Assembly (NCBI GenBank): GCA_029962745.1
Contig: CM057157.1
Span: forward strand, 6,074,271-6,138,270
Length of the DNA: 64,000 nucleotides
Reading direction: 5' to 3'
Source: Echinometra lucunter
Lineage: Eukaryota; Echinodermata; Echinoidea; Camarodonta; Echinometridae
The translations under genes were made by a program, and so were the position numbers. Positions 34,205 to 44,779 of the stretch are shown here, in pieces. The notes below the pieces were generated by a model that was not told the origin of the DNA, did not search any database, and saw nothing but the letters and a program-made list of their open reading frames with translations. Each line of letters begins with the position of its first letter. Within the stretch, counting starts at the first letter, position 1.

Positions 34205-34599
34205 CATTTTTCATTTCATTTTTTTAAATATTTATTTCCACAATAACAGCAAATGAATTCCTTACATTGATTTTGCATCTCAAAATCATCATGGAATCAA
34301 CAATGTAGAGTGATATGAAATATATACATATTAATATCAAATCACTTCAAATAATGATAAATAGATAAATAAATAGATAAACAAATGCTCGCTGCATTGT
34401 GGTGGAAACCTATAAAAGCATAGCTTGTGAATCAGGTTCCCAAACATAATATCATGGTATCATTTAATAAAAAACAAGAAAGGAAAATGTATACACGACA
34501 TACGATACACGATACACAAGACCACACAGAACTGGACAATACCTAAATACAAACACAAACACAAACACAAAAATGGGACAATGTGTAGCCTTCTGTGGT

Positions 34600-35333
34600 T
34601 TAAGCTTGGTGAATATAAGTATTTATTTGGTTAAGTTTAAGGTTACGTTTAAATGTGGATAAGATTGGTGAGTATTTGAAAGACTCATCAAGAGAGTTCC
34701 AGAAATAGGGGCCAGTGTAAATAATAGTTTTCTGTTTATACAAAGTTCTCAACAATGGAAGGTGGAATGATGAAGACTGTCTCTTGGAGTAACTGCGAAA
34801 ACTAGAATTCTTCGAAACCAATAAAATTAGTGAGTTGGTGACTCGCCTTGATTTAACTGATACATGATAAGCAACCCAGTCGAATGTTGTATAAATCCTG
34901 TATTTTCAATATTTTATTACAATGAGATAATTGATCTGAGTGGGCTAATCTGTTTTTGGACAAATAATTCTCATTATTCTCAATATCCCGTAATTTTGAT
35001 AGGGGAGTATGAGAGTATTATATAAATTTATTAACACATTTGAAGGAAAGCTGCTTTTTATTTTGTTGATGACACCAACATTTCTAGATAACAATTTACA
35101 TAAATACGTGATGTGTTGCTTCCATGAAAGCTTGTTGTCTATAAATAAACCAAGGAATTTTGTCGAATCAACTATATGTATTGTAGTATTATTAAGAGAG
35201 ACGTTCCAAGGTAAAGCTGAAATTGAGTTGCAAAAAGCATGCAGTGAGTTTTCTGAACATTCAAAGAGAGTTTGTTACAACATATCCAGTCATAAATACA
35301 TCCAAGTTCAGTGTTAACTGTGTTTACAAGAGT
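34600..35333 (-). pseudogene. LINE reverse transcriptase 3' part and C-terminus
   Basis: Reads DTLVNTVNTELGCIYDWI, then NKLSLNVQKTHCMLF, the thumb-side motif found just after FADD in LINE reverse transcriptases, and much later GPYFWNSLDESFKYSPILST followed by FKRNLK, the conserved LINE C-terminal signature. Internal stops and shifts are present between about 34850 and 35200. Confidence 0.8.
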
Positions 35334-35338
35334 ATCAG
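35334..35338. repeat. Left 5-bp TSD (ATCAG)
   Basis: ATCAG, repeated at 39437-39441. Removing one copy plus the insert restores the LINE reading frame exactly across the junction. Confidence 0.8.
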
Positions 35339-35839
35339 CAGGGCTTGCCTTTAACTTTTTTTTTAGGTAGCCAGCCGGGCCACTTGACTAGAAGGTTCAG
35401 GTGGCCAAATGGAATTTCAGGTGGCCCTGATATCATTCTGCTAAGATACATGCATACTAATACACAATGACATGTTAAGCTCTTGGGGATAGCGTTCTAA
35501 ACTCCAAAGGGGATGGAGGGGAAGGGAGAGGGGAGGGGCTTTTTCCTTACAATTGAAAAGGTAAGATTAAGAAACGGGCCTACTCTCATCTGAAGCTGAA
35601 AAATATTTTTATATGGCGTGTTTGATTGATAACAGCACACTCCCGGCCAAGTCATAAAAGTAGCTCGATCTATCCTCCCAGGGATCAAAGAATAACTCTT
35701 TTGTTTTGAGAGATTCAAAGACTAGAAAAAAGGGGACACCAGTGTGCAACTGAGCATAATGCAATCTTTCCATGGATGCATGTCCCAATACGAACATTCT
35801 TTTTTGCAAAATAATATCCCTCCCCGTCGTAAGTAACTG

Positions 35840-36360
35840 AAGAAAAAGGAGATCAGAAGGAGGAAAAGGAGATGGACAAGGAGAATAATGAGAAGAATTT
35901 TTTTTAAAGCAAGAAAGAAATGCAAAAATAAAGAAACATAAATAGATAAATACAAGAGCCAGAAGCAGCATGTATAGGGATAAAACAGGAAAGGATGAAA
36001 AAAAAAGGATGAAAAAGAAAGGAAGAAATAATTAAAGACAAGAGCTGAAAGGAGATGTAGGGGAAAAGAAGGGAAGGAATAAATAAAGAAAAGAGTTGGA
36101 AGGAGATGTAGGGATACAGACAAAAAAAAAATTGGGGGGGGGGGAAGAAAAAGGAATAAGAATTGGACGAAGAACAATCAAGAGAGGGAGAAGTGAAAAA
36201 AAAGAACAATAGAAAAGGGACAGGACGTGTACGTAGACGAAAATGAAAAAAAAGAAGAGAGAGGAAAGAAGAAAAATAAAAAGAGGGTAAGGAGAAAAGG
36301 GAAGAGAGATGGAAGAAAAAGCCACGGATGAGGAAGAGGGAGATAAGGTAAAAAAATTTT
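35840..36360. repeat. Purine-rich tract
   Basis: About 500 bp of A/G-biased sequence (AGGAGATGTAGGG, GAAAAGAAGGGAAGG and similar) that gives false Phe/Ser/Leu-rich frames on the minus strand. It includes two copies of GAGATGTAGGG. Confidence 0.8.
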
Positions 36361-36926
36361 TAGAGAATTATGTCATTTGTGAATTAAGAGTGAGATCAAA
36401 CGTTCCAAATACTTGGATCATTCATACACACAGACTATTTATTTTATTTTCTGGTAAATATAATAATAATATATAAATATATCACGTTTAAAAAAAAGCA
36501 TCAAGTGCAAATTATAATACGTTCCAAGTGCCCAAATAACAGGCCTACCCAACAAACTAAGGCGTCGATCTTCTTTCAAGTGATAAAACTAGGTCAAAGT
36601 ATGTGTCATTCTTCTATCACGTACGTGCTTGTGAATGGAAATAGTGTTTGCTCCAGTTAATTGTTTTGCTAATTTACAGCAAGCGCCTGATTATTGATAG
36701 CGTAAGCCGTAATTCTTGTTGCTCATCGCACCCATACACTTAACCCTGACATGCTATCAAGAATATTCAGAGAATAAACTTTGATACAAGTTGATAATTT
36801 ATCAAACTGTGAAAAGACGTGTTGGGGGAGTAAATAAAATGAGCTTGAATTCAGACTACATGTATATAAAGGCTCCGGCCAGCGCCACATGCACATGCTC
36901 GTCACCAACAACGACAACAATGATAT

Positions 36927-37060
36927 GGGGAGCCTTTCATGAAACCAAATCAGTCAGGGATTTTCACCGACTGTTGTTCTAAGCTACTGCAATCCTCGCA
37001 TTTGATTGGCTCAGAGCACATTTGTGACTCGGTGAAAATCGGTGACAAACTTTGACGGAA
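36927..37060. mobile_element. MITE related to the 32785 copy
   Basis: Begins GGGGAGCCTTTCATGAAAC and contains GATTTTCACCGACT with its complement AGTCGGTGAAAATC-like at the other side. It shares the layout and central CTGCAATCCTCGCATTTGAT-like block with the MITE at 32785-32923. Confidence 0.6.
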
Positions 37061-37143
37061 CACGACCTGACCCCGATATCGCTGCATCAAACGTACGTAC
37101 ATACTAAACTGCGGCTATAAATAGCGCTAGCTACGTACGTACA

Positions 37144-37151
37144 CACTGCGT
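37144..37151. repeat. Left 8-bp TSD (CACTGCGT)
   Basis: Repeated exactly at 39096-39103. Confidence 0.85.
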
Positions 37152-39095
37152 TAGTGTTGCAACGAATCGCCGAAACTCGGATTCGATTCGATTCGGATTC
37201 GTTTCAGATTTTTCTTCCCGAAATTCGTTTCGATTCGGATTCGGAATTATTTTTATTTGTTTGAAATAAAAAGTCGGAAACATGCGTGTTTTTTTGTTTT
37301 GACTGACTTCCTTTTTCTTCTTTAACATGCGAAGCGCGGGGATGCGCGATCTTGATTCGTTGTTCAAATAGAAATTATTCAAACTCCGTCATCTTTAAAA
37401 ACAAACTTGTAATAGTAGCAAAAATTATTCAAACTCCATTATGTTTAGAAATGAACGTACGATAGAGGCAAAAATCTTTGAAACGCCGTTATGTCTAGAA
37501 AATGAACGCAAGTAAGAAACAGAAATTATTTAAACTCCGGAATGATAAAAAAAAAAAAACTTACGATGGTAGTAGAAATTATTTAAACTCCATTATGTTT
37601 AAAAACGAACGTACGATAGAAGCAAGAATTGTTCAAACTCCGTCATGTCTAGAAAATGAACGCACGATAGAAATACGATAGAAATTATTCAAACTCCGTC
37701 ATGTCTAGAAAATGAATGCACGATCGAAAATTAATTATTTAAACTCCGTAATGTTTTAAAACGAACGTACGTTAGAAGCAAAAATTATTTAAACTCCGTC
37801 ATGTCTAGAAAATGAACGCACGATCGAAAATTAATTATTTAAACTCCGTAATGTTTTAAAACGCACGTACGTTAGAAGCAAAAATTATTTAAACTCCGTC
37901 ACGTCTAGAAAATGAACGCACGATCAAAAATTAATTATTCAAACGTCTTAATGTTTTAAAACGAACGTACGTAAGAAGCAAAAATTATTCAAACGCCGTC
38001 ATGTCTAGAAAATGAACGCACGTTAGAAACAGAAATTATCCAAACTGCGTCATCTTTAAAAGCAAACTTACGATAGTAGTAGAAATTATTCAAACTCCTT
38101 TTTGTTTAAAAACGAACGTACGATAGAAGCAAATATTATATAAACTCCGTCATGTCTAGAAAATGAACGGACGATAGAAATAGAAATTATTTAAACTGCG
38201 TCATCTTTAAGAGCAAACTTACGATAGTAGTAGAAATTATTCAAACTCCTTTTTGTTTAAAAACGAACGTACGATAGAAGCAAATATTATATAAACTCCG
38301 TCATGTCTAAAAAATGAACGCACGATAGAAATAGAAATTATTTAAACTCCGTCATGTCTAAAAACAAACTTACGATAGTAGTAGAAATTATTCAAACTCC
38401 GTAATGTTTTAAAACGAACGTACGTTAGAAGCAAAAATTATGTGAACTCTGTCATGTCTAGAAAATGAACGCACGATCGAAAATTAATTATTTAAACTCC
38501 GTCATGTCTAGAAAATGAACGCACGTTAGAAATAGAAATTATTTAAACTCCGTTATGTTTAAAAACAAACTTACGATAGTAGTAGAAATTATTCAAACTC
38601 CATTATGTTTAAAAATGAACGTACGACAGAAGCAAAAAATATTTAAACTCCGTCATGTCTAGAAATGAACGCACGATAGAAATAGAAATTATTTAAACTC
38701 CGTCATGTTTAAAAACAAACTTACGATAGTAGCAGAAATGATTCAAACTCCATTATGTTGAAAAACGAACGTACGATAGAAGCAAAAATTATTTAAACTC
38801 CATCATGTCTAGAAAATGAACGCACGATAGAAATAGAAATTATTTAAACTCCGTCATGTCTAGAAAATGAACGGACAATAGAAGTAAAAATTATTTAAAC
38901 TCCGTCATGTTTAAAAACAAACTATCGATAATAGCAGAAATTATTCAAACTCCATTTTGTTTAAAAACATGTTCAACTGAATGCTGGAGTTCCCAAATCT
39001 TCCGAATCAAGCAGCAAAATTCGGATTCGGCAGGATTCGTTTCGACAACGCAAATTCGCGAATTTTCAGTTCGGTTCGGAAATTCGGAAACACTA
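37152..39095. mobile_element. 1.9-kb hAT element nested in the 4.1-kb element
   Basis: Left end TAGTGTTGCAACGAATCG and right end (complement) TAGTGTTTCCGAATTTCCG form inverted repeats, followed by subterminal clusters of ATTCGG/CCGAAT hexamers. Perfect 8-bp direct repeats CACTGCGT flank it. No transposase; the whole middle is a satellite array. Confidence 0.85.
37375..38975. repeat. About 55-bp satellite inside the hAT element
   Basis: Roughly 28 units of the form AAATTATTCAAACTCCGTCATGTCTAGAAAATGAACGCACGATAG (shown in part as AAACTCCGTCATGTCTAG and AATGAACGCACGATAG). Two variants alternate: one with TGTCTAGAAAATGAACGCAC, another with TGTTTAAAAACGAACGTACG, suggesting a dimer period of about 110 bp. 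Confidence 0.9.
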
Positions 39096-39436
39096 CACTG
39101 CGTATCATCAACACATGCGCTGCGCTGCACACACAATTCGCGATCACTTCAGTGTTTGTGCACATTGACGTTCAAGTTAGATTTACGAATCTACTGGACA
39201 GCGAGAGCTTATTTTGAACTCGTATGATTTCAGTTTAAAAGTATGCTCATTTTCAGTAATTGACACTCGCAGACTAGATCTAAGATCTGCTAGAAAACTT
39301 CAATTTTTTCATTATTTTTGTTTTCATTTTGTTATTTTGGGGTGGCCACCCGGGCCACTGTTCCGACATTTTCGGGTGGCCCGACGCCGTTTCGGGTGGC
39401 CAATGGCACCCGGGCCACCGCTAAGCGCGAGCCCTG

Positions 39437-39441
39437 ATCAG
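39437..39441. repeat. Right 5-bp TSD (ATCAG)
   Basis: ATCAG, identical to 35334-35338. Confidence 0.8.
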
Positions 39442-40450
39442 GATTTTTATGAGAAAGGAAAACACTGGTATCGTCGGCAAATAATATAAATGATAAAATC
39501 TTAGAAGAATTTTCAAAATAATTAATATACAAAATGAACAATAACGGCCCAAGAGCGAGCCCTGCGGTAGTCCACATGTTATATCTTTGTAATCAGAATT
39601 ACCACCATTTATAGAAACAAACTGCTTTCTACCTGTGAGATAACTTCTGTACCACACCAAGGCCCTTCCCCTTATTCCATAATGCGATAATTTAGATAAT
39701 AATATTTCATGATCAATGGTGTCAAAGGCCTTGGAGAGGTCCAGAAAATATCTCAACTGTGTGAAGATGGTCATCAAAAGCAATGGCTATGTGATTTATA
39801 AAATACATAATTGCATGTTGTTGAGTGTTTTTGTCGGAAACCAAATTGTGAATTAAACAACAGATCAAAACTTCTTACAAATTTTATTGTACGATCATAA
39901 ATTATCTTTTCGAGAATTTTGGAAATAGATGATAAGAGAGATATTGGTCTATAATTACCTACGTCAGATGAATCTCCTTTTTTGTGAATGGGGACCACTT
40001 ACAATTTTCATCTTTTCAGGAACTATACCACTGACAAGTGATAAATTCATAATGTGTTCTACAGGAATAACAATTTCATTAATGATATCTTTTAATAAAT
40101 CTTTGATTATGTCGTCGTATCCAGGGCTCTTTTTGCTTTTAAGATCTTTTACATTTTTTATGATTTCATTAACATCAGTTAGAATAAAGAATAAAGAATT
40201 TGGATTTTTATTCTTTAAAAAGCATTCAAAAGTTTTATCAGTGCGGGGTATAGCGCTGGCAAGATTTGGACCAATGTTTGAGAAATATTCATTGAAACTT
40301 TTAGCTATAGCAAGATTATCATCGACAATTTTAGTGTTAATATCTACATGTGTTATATTAATACGATCCTTCTTTTTATTCCAAACCTCGTTAATTATTC
40401 TTCATGTTTCTTTTGCGTTAGTTACACTCGATTCAAACTTGGAACAATAA
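39442..40450 (-). pseudogene. LINE reverse transcriptase, main part, frameshifted
   Basis: From right to left: PIHKKGDSSDVGNYRPISLL (RT motif 1), [26 protein letters not shown] (catalytic Asp), [21 protein letters not shown], then after a frame change [10 protein letters not shown] and [10 protein letters not shown] (the FADD active site). Frames change near 39780 and 39570. The sequence stops at NPD, where the hAT-like element interrupts it. Confidence 0.88.
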
Positions 40451-40930
40451 AATTTCATTTTTCGGATCGCAAAAGGGTTGTTAAAGTGTTTTTATATTTG
40501 ACATATTTTTGCACGAGTTGCGTCGTTCGGATTTGCACGATACTTGTAATACAATTTTTTTTCTATTAATGGATCTTAAAAGTGATTTACTAATCGAAGG
40601 ATTTCGTGGTTTTCTTTTATTATTTGGCTTATGTTTTACCAAAGGTATGCATTCATTAAGTGAATTGAGAAAAATACTCTTGAAATTGTTGAAAGCTTTG
40701 TTTACATCGTTGGAAACCAATACTTCAGCCCAGTTAAATCTAAGTTTATCCTTTAGTCTCCTAATATTTTCGCGATTAAATTTCCTTACCATTTGATGGG
40801 GGAGGGTAGTAATTATTACCAAAGAAAGATAATATTCTTGCCAATATTGGACAATGATCGGATATATCAGACAAAATGACCCCAGAACCACGTGTCCGTT
40901 GTAAATCTAATAATCATTTTGTTCTTCATT
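40451..40930 (-). pseudogene. LINE endonuclease end and linker
   Basis: The right edge reads LLDLQRTRGSGVILSDISDH, the conserved SDH motif at the end of the apurinic-type endonuclease, followed after a frameshift by a Lys/Asn-rich linker (FNRENIRRLKDKLRFNW). Nothing of the LINE is recognisable beyond about 40930, so it is truncated there. Confidence 0.75.
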
Positions 40931-40942
40931 TTTACCTCTCAG
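40928..40942 (+). promoter_or_regulatory. Possible splice acceptor before apextrin ATG
   Basis: ATTTTTACCTCTCAG is a good acceptor-like tract 18 bp upstream of the ATG at 40961, suggesting a separate 5' untranslated exon upstream and that the LINE sits in a first intron. No promoter was identified. Confidence 0.35.
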
Positions 40943-40960
40943 TCCTAATCTGTTTTCAAA

Positions 40961-41318
40961 ATGCTGGCGGTAAAAATTGTATCGTCAGTCCTCTTGGTAC
41001 TGCCCGTGCTAACATCCGGGGCTTCGGTCAAGCCGATCCCTGATCAGATGAAATACATCGGCATCGGGTACGACATCATCAAGGGTAATCCAGAAGGTAA
41101 CAAGCAAACCGGAGGAGTGGACCCCGGACTCCTGACCACTCGACGTGTTCTCCAACTAACCTACGACCAGGGGAAAACGTCGAACGACAACCAGTACAGG
41201 ATTCCCGATGAGGTAGAATACACGAAACGAAGCAGCTCCTTCACCTCGAAAGAGACGGATTCGTTTTATGGAACGAAGAGCTACGCCAAGAAACTCTCGC
41301 ATCAGGTTTCCGTTGATG
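40961..41318 (+). CDS. Apextrin-like exon 1: signal peptide and MACPF start
   Basis: 358 bp, ends phase 1 before GTGAGA. Hydrophobic core VSSVLLVLPVLTSG, then the MACPF entry motif GIGYDIIKGNP. Confidence 0.85.
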
Positions 41319-44300
41319 GTGAGATGCTCTTTTTCCATCCCATTTCTATGACGGTTTTATCCCTTGTGCAGGATGAGTCATTTGCGTTAGGTTATTACAT
41401 GTGCTAATCAATTACTTGACGGCCATTGGTGCATATACGCTAGTAAAACATGGCAAATTTGCACGGTTCATTCGGCATGTTCATTTTTATTCATTGTTTG
41501 CACGATATCACTCTCACTTTGGATGTCAAAAGATGCGCCTGTTGCTGACGCAGAGCGACGTAAGATAAAGAGTGACTTCACGTGCAGCAAGACGGTGTGA
41601 CATTGCTCTCTGCACAAGAGACTGACGTGATCCTTGTTGCGTCAAGTACAAGCGAGATCTTACACAGAAAGGGATGCTAAAATGGAGAATACTCACATTA
41701 CCATGACTGCCTTTGATCACCAGCGCATGCGCTAATCGTCTTGCTTAGGTTAGGTTTGATTTGGTTAGCGTGGTAAGCGAGACAATCAAAATGACGCTTC
41801 TTGCGCAACAGTCTCCCCATCCTTATGTGAATTGTTTATGTCTAGGCCTATATACTGATGCGATCATTTACAGGTTCACCTTTGGGTTGTACTGCCTTAC
41901 ACCGATAAGTATCGACATGTGGAAAAGTTTTGTCGAATTTCATGCCATCTAAAGTAATTCACATCATGTGCTACATTTCTCCCACCCGGCCCCATTAAAT
42001 TTGTAAGAGGAATTCATTTCAATATAAACCATGGAAACCGGGGTGCAGACGAAAGACAATTCAACTTTGAGCAAATATACTGTTGTCTTTCTCCAATACT
42101 AATGTACTTTTATTATTACCTTTTCACTTGACAGTTGGTGTGGAGGCTGTCTTTGCTTCTTTCATGTTTTCTGCCAGTCACAGTAAGTAAATTGTTCCCA
42201 TGCTGTTGTGTTAATGAAAAGGCGTCGTATTTCTTGTATGGGTTAGGGACGCCGGTGGGATGAATGGCCAGGGACCTCGATATATAGGCCTGCAGTTGGC
42301 CCCACTCAAAGTCAAGTTGGAGATTAACTTTGCTCTCATTGCTTTTAACTTTGTTCTCATTGCTTTACATCCCCACATACCTGCCTCCGAACTTAGATCG
42401 ATGCCTCATTTTGATGAACGTGATCGAAATTACAAGAAAAGGGAAAAAAGAAACAAAAAAAACAAAGCATTATTTTAATCATTAATCAAATCAAGTCAAG
42501 GAGAGCCATCATTCGATCTACTTTTGGTTAAGAACATCATGCACACAAAACGTGCGTTGTATAAAAGTAAAACGGAGCTTACCTATTTTAATAATGTAAT
42601 CATTGCCGCTGTTTCTGTTGTAATTGTTGTAACTGCTATAATTGTAATTATTATCAGTATATTTCTTTCATGTTATTGTTGTTTTCAGTATTGTAAGTAT
42701 CATTTTTATGACTAAAACACTATTGTCTTAGATTATTGCCATAAATGTCATCATCATCATCATCATAGGAAGTGATTATACAGCTCATTTTAAGTTCATC
42801 AGTTTTACTGAATGTCGTAAAATATCCTTTAACCCAGTCCAGTAGAGTATCGACTCTATAGTGACCGTTTTGCAGTAGTTATTTGATCCTGAATACGTAC
42901 ATAATTGTAAACATGGTAAATGAGCAGAAAGAAAGAAATTCATTGTAAAAAAAATCGAGTCAATTTTCCATGCAGTACGTTGTGGGCTGCTTTCGAATAA
43001 GAATGATAATTATAACTAGTTATCTAAATTGGCAACGCAGCAAAAATATATAATCTTTTATTTTCCTGTAAAAGTTGGCGGTTTTTTGCAACACTGCATG
43101 TGCAATCCTTATTTCATCATTACATTCTTTGTAGGAGTGCCGAAAATAATATTCGTTGTCGATTTGACATGATTAGAGGAGGGAAAGTTGATTACTTTAG
43201 CCCTCAAGTAGACTCTGTACTACTACTATGGGTTAAAACTTAAAAGGTACCATATTGTTTGACATTATGTACAGACGTCCATGTGATACATGTTTAATTA
43301 TTGGACTGTAACCGCTCAGATGTTTCTCGGAATATCTACTGTTCATTACTACAGAATATCAGTCCATTTCTGAAGGTGAAAAAACGACTGGCTACGTTTA
43401 CTTCTCCGAGCAGACCATAGAGAACTATGGTGAAATTCGCTACCTGATCGATTTAGCCAGACCTGACGGATTTGAGGTTGATCGAGAGTTCCGTGTTGCT
43501 GTCTGCGGACTGCCTACCACATACAACCAGGCGGCATACATGGAATTCCTCAACAACTGGGGAACGGTAAATCCCTCAGCACCCCCATGAAGTAGTTATT
43601 CGACACATGATCCAGCGGCAGTCATGGGCGTCAATCGAAGGGGGGGGGGGGAGAGACAAGGGACGCGTCCCACAAACTTATGAGGGTCGAGGACACAACA
43701 GGGTATGTCCCCAGTCTTTAACTGAGGACTTTTTATTTTTTGCTTGTCCCTGCGTGTCAGCAAATTTTTGGTGCGCCCCCCCCCCCCTTCAAAAGAAAAA
43801 AAAATTATGTCCCCTACCAAAATTTTAAGCTTAGGAGTTATTATTATTATTTTGGTGTACGTCCCCCTCTCCGCCATTAACATGATTAAGACGAGGAGTC
43901 ACTGGTCGATATCGGTTTTGCGACACCTTATCCCACTATGGTACACAAAGCGAGTACTGAACTTGAACCAAACTATACCAAAATATGTTACTAACCCTTA
44001 TCTAATTGCAACCCTGCCCCTTTCCGAAATACGAAATTAATCTTCGAGAAATTGTTACCACAGCACATGTCGGATCAAATCTTGACTTAAAACTGGCTTA
44101 CTTTGAATCATCTGGTGATCACGTTGCCACGAAATTTCATGGATTATAGGATCTAAATTCCTAAGGTGGGTTGCGTATGTTTGTGAAATAGTATCCTCTT
44201 TTAAAAAAAGTGTTGTGTTTGAGTCGTGCGTATTCACAGCTTTGCTGTTACCTTTTTATAAAGTGTCTTGTACGTAAACTGGACCCAGCACTTCGTAGAT

Positions 44301-44746
44301 CATTTAGGGTCTATACCACTGACGAAAGGTCATGTAGCGCGACGACGTCGCGACGTGACGTGATCGTGATCACCCTATGGTTCAAAGTAGTCCTTCAATG
44401 TGGGTGGCAAAATGTTATTCCTTTAACCGTAACCCTTAACCTGACGTTAAACCCAAACTGCATCTATAACCCTTAAGTCTCTAATGAAATCAAGCATGGA
44501 GCAACAGTCCCAGGACCATAATAAAGCTTAATCAGGTTAATGGCATCGTCTGATATCAATTGTAAAACATATCTTATGATATCATTAAATGGTCTGAAAA
44601 GGAATAATGGAATGGAGAGACATCCCGTGGTCTTCAGGCATACACACTTCGGGAATTCTGGCAATGTTTTCCTGACCAGGTACCGATTTACCTTAACCTT
44701 GATCTTAAGAGCCTGGAAAGCATGACGTCCCCCCCCCCCCCCCCCC

Positions 44747-44779
<33 letters not shown>

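Larger units (their letters stand above)
35339..39436. mobile_element. 4.1-kb hAT-like element inserted in the LINE
   Basis: Ends CAGGGCTTGCC and (complement) CAGGGCTCGCG are inverted repeats; both subterminal regions carry GGTGGCC and CCGGGCCAC motifs. The target duplication is 5 bp, which fits the 5-bp-TSD branch of hAT. No transposase was recognised; the interior is a polypurine tract, a MITE, and a second hAT element. Confidence 0.75.
34205..40930 (-). mobile_element. 5'-truncated LINE (CR1/L2/Jockey-like), split by nested insertions
   Basis: Minus-strand non-LTR retrotransposon. From its truncated 5' side near 40930 it has the end of an endonuclease (GSGVILSDISDHCP), a linker, reverse transcriptase from about 40450 to 39442, then after a 4.1-kb insertion the reverse transcriptase end and C-terminus (35333 to 34600) and a 3' UTR ending in ATAAATATTTAAAAAAATG and ATGAAA repeats near 34205-34245. 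Several frameshifts show decay. Total LINE sequence without the insertion is about 2.6 kb. Confidence 0.85.

Noticed and set aside
35722..36325. Hydrophobic Phe/Leu/Ser frames that look like membrane proteins
   Set aside because: Translation of a polypurine/polypyrimidine tract within the 4.1-kb element; no start or domain support.
38907..39227. 106-codon frame near the right end of the nested hAT element
   Set aside because: It spans satellite, inverted repeat, TSD and flank; no domain, so it is a chance frame.
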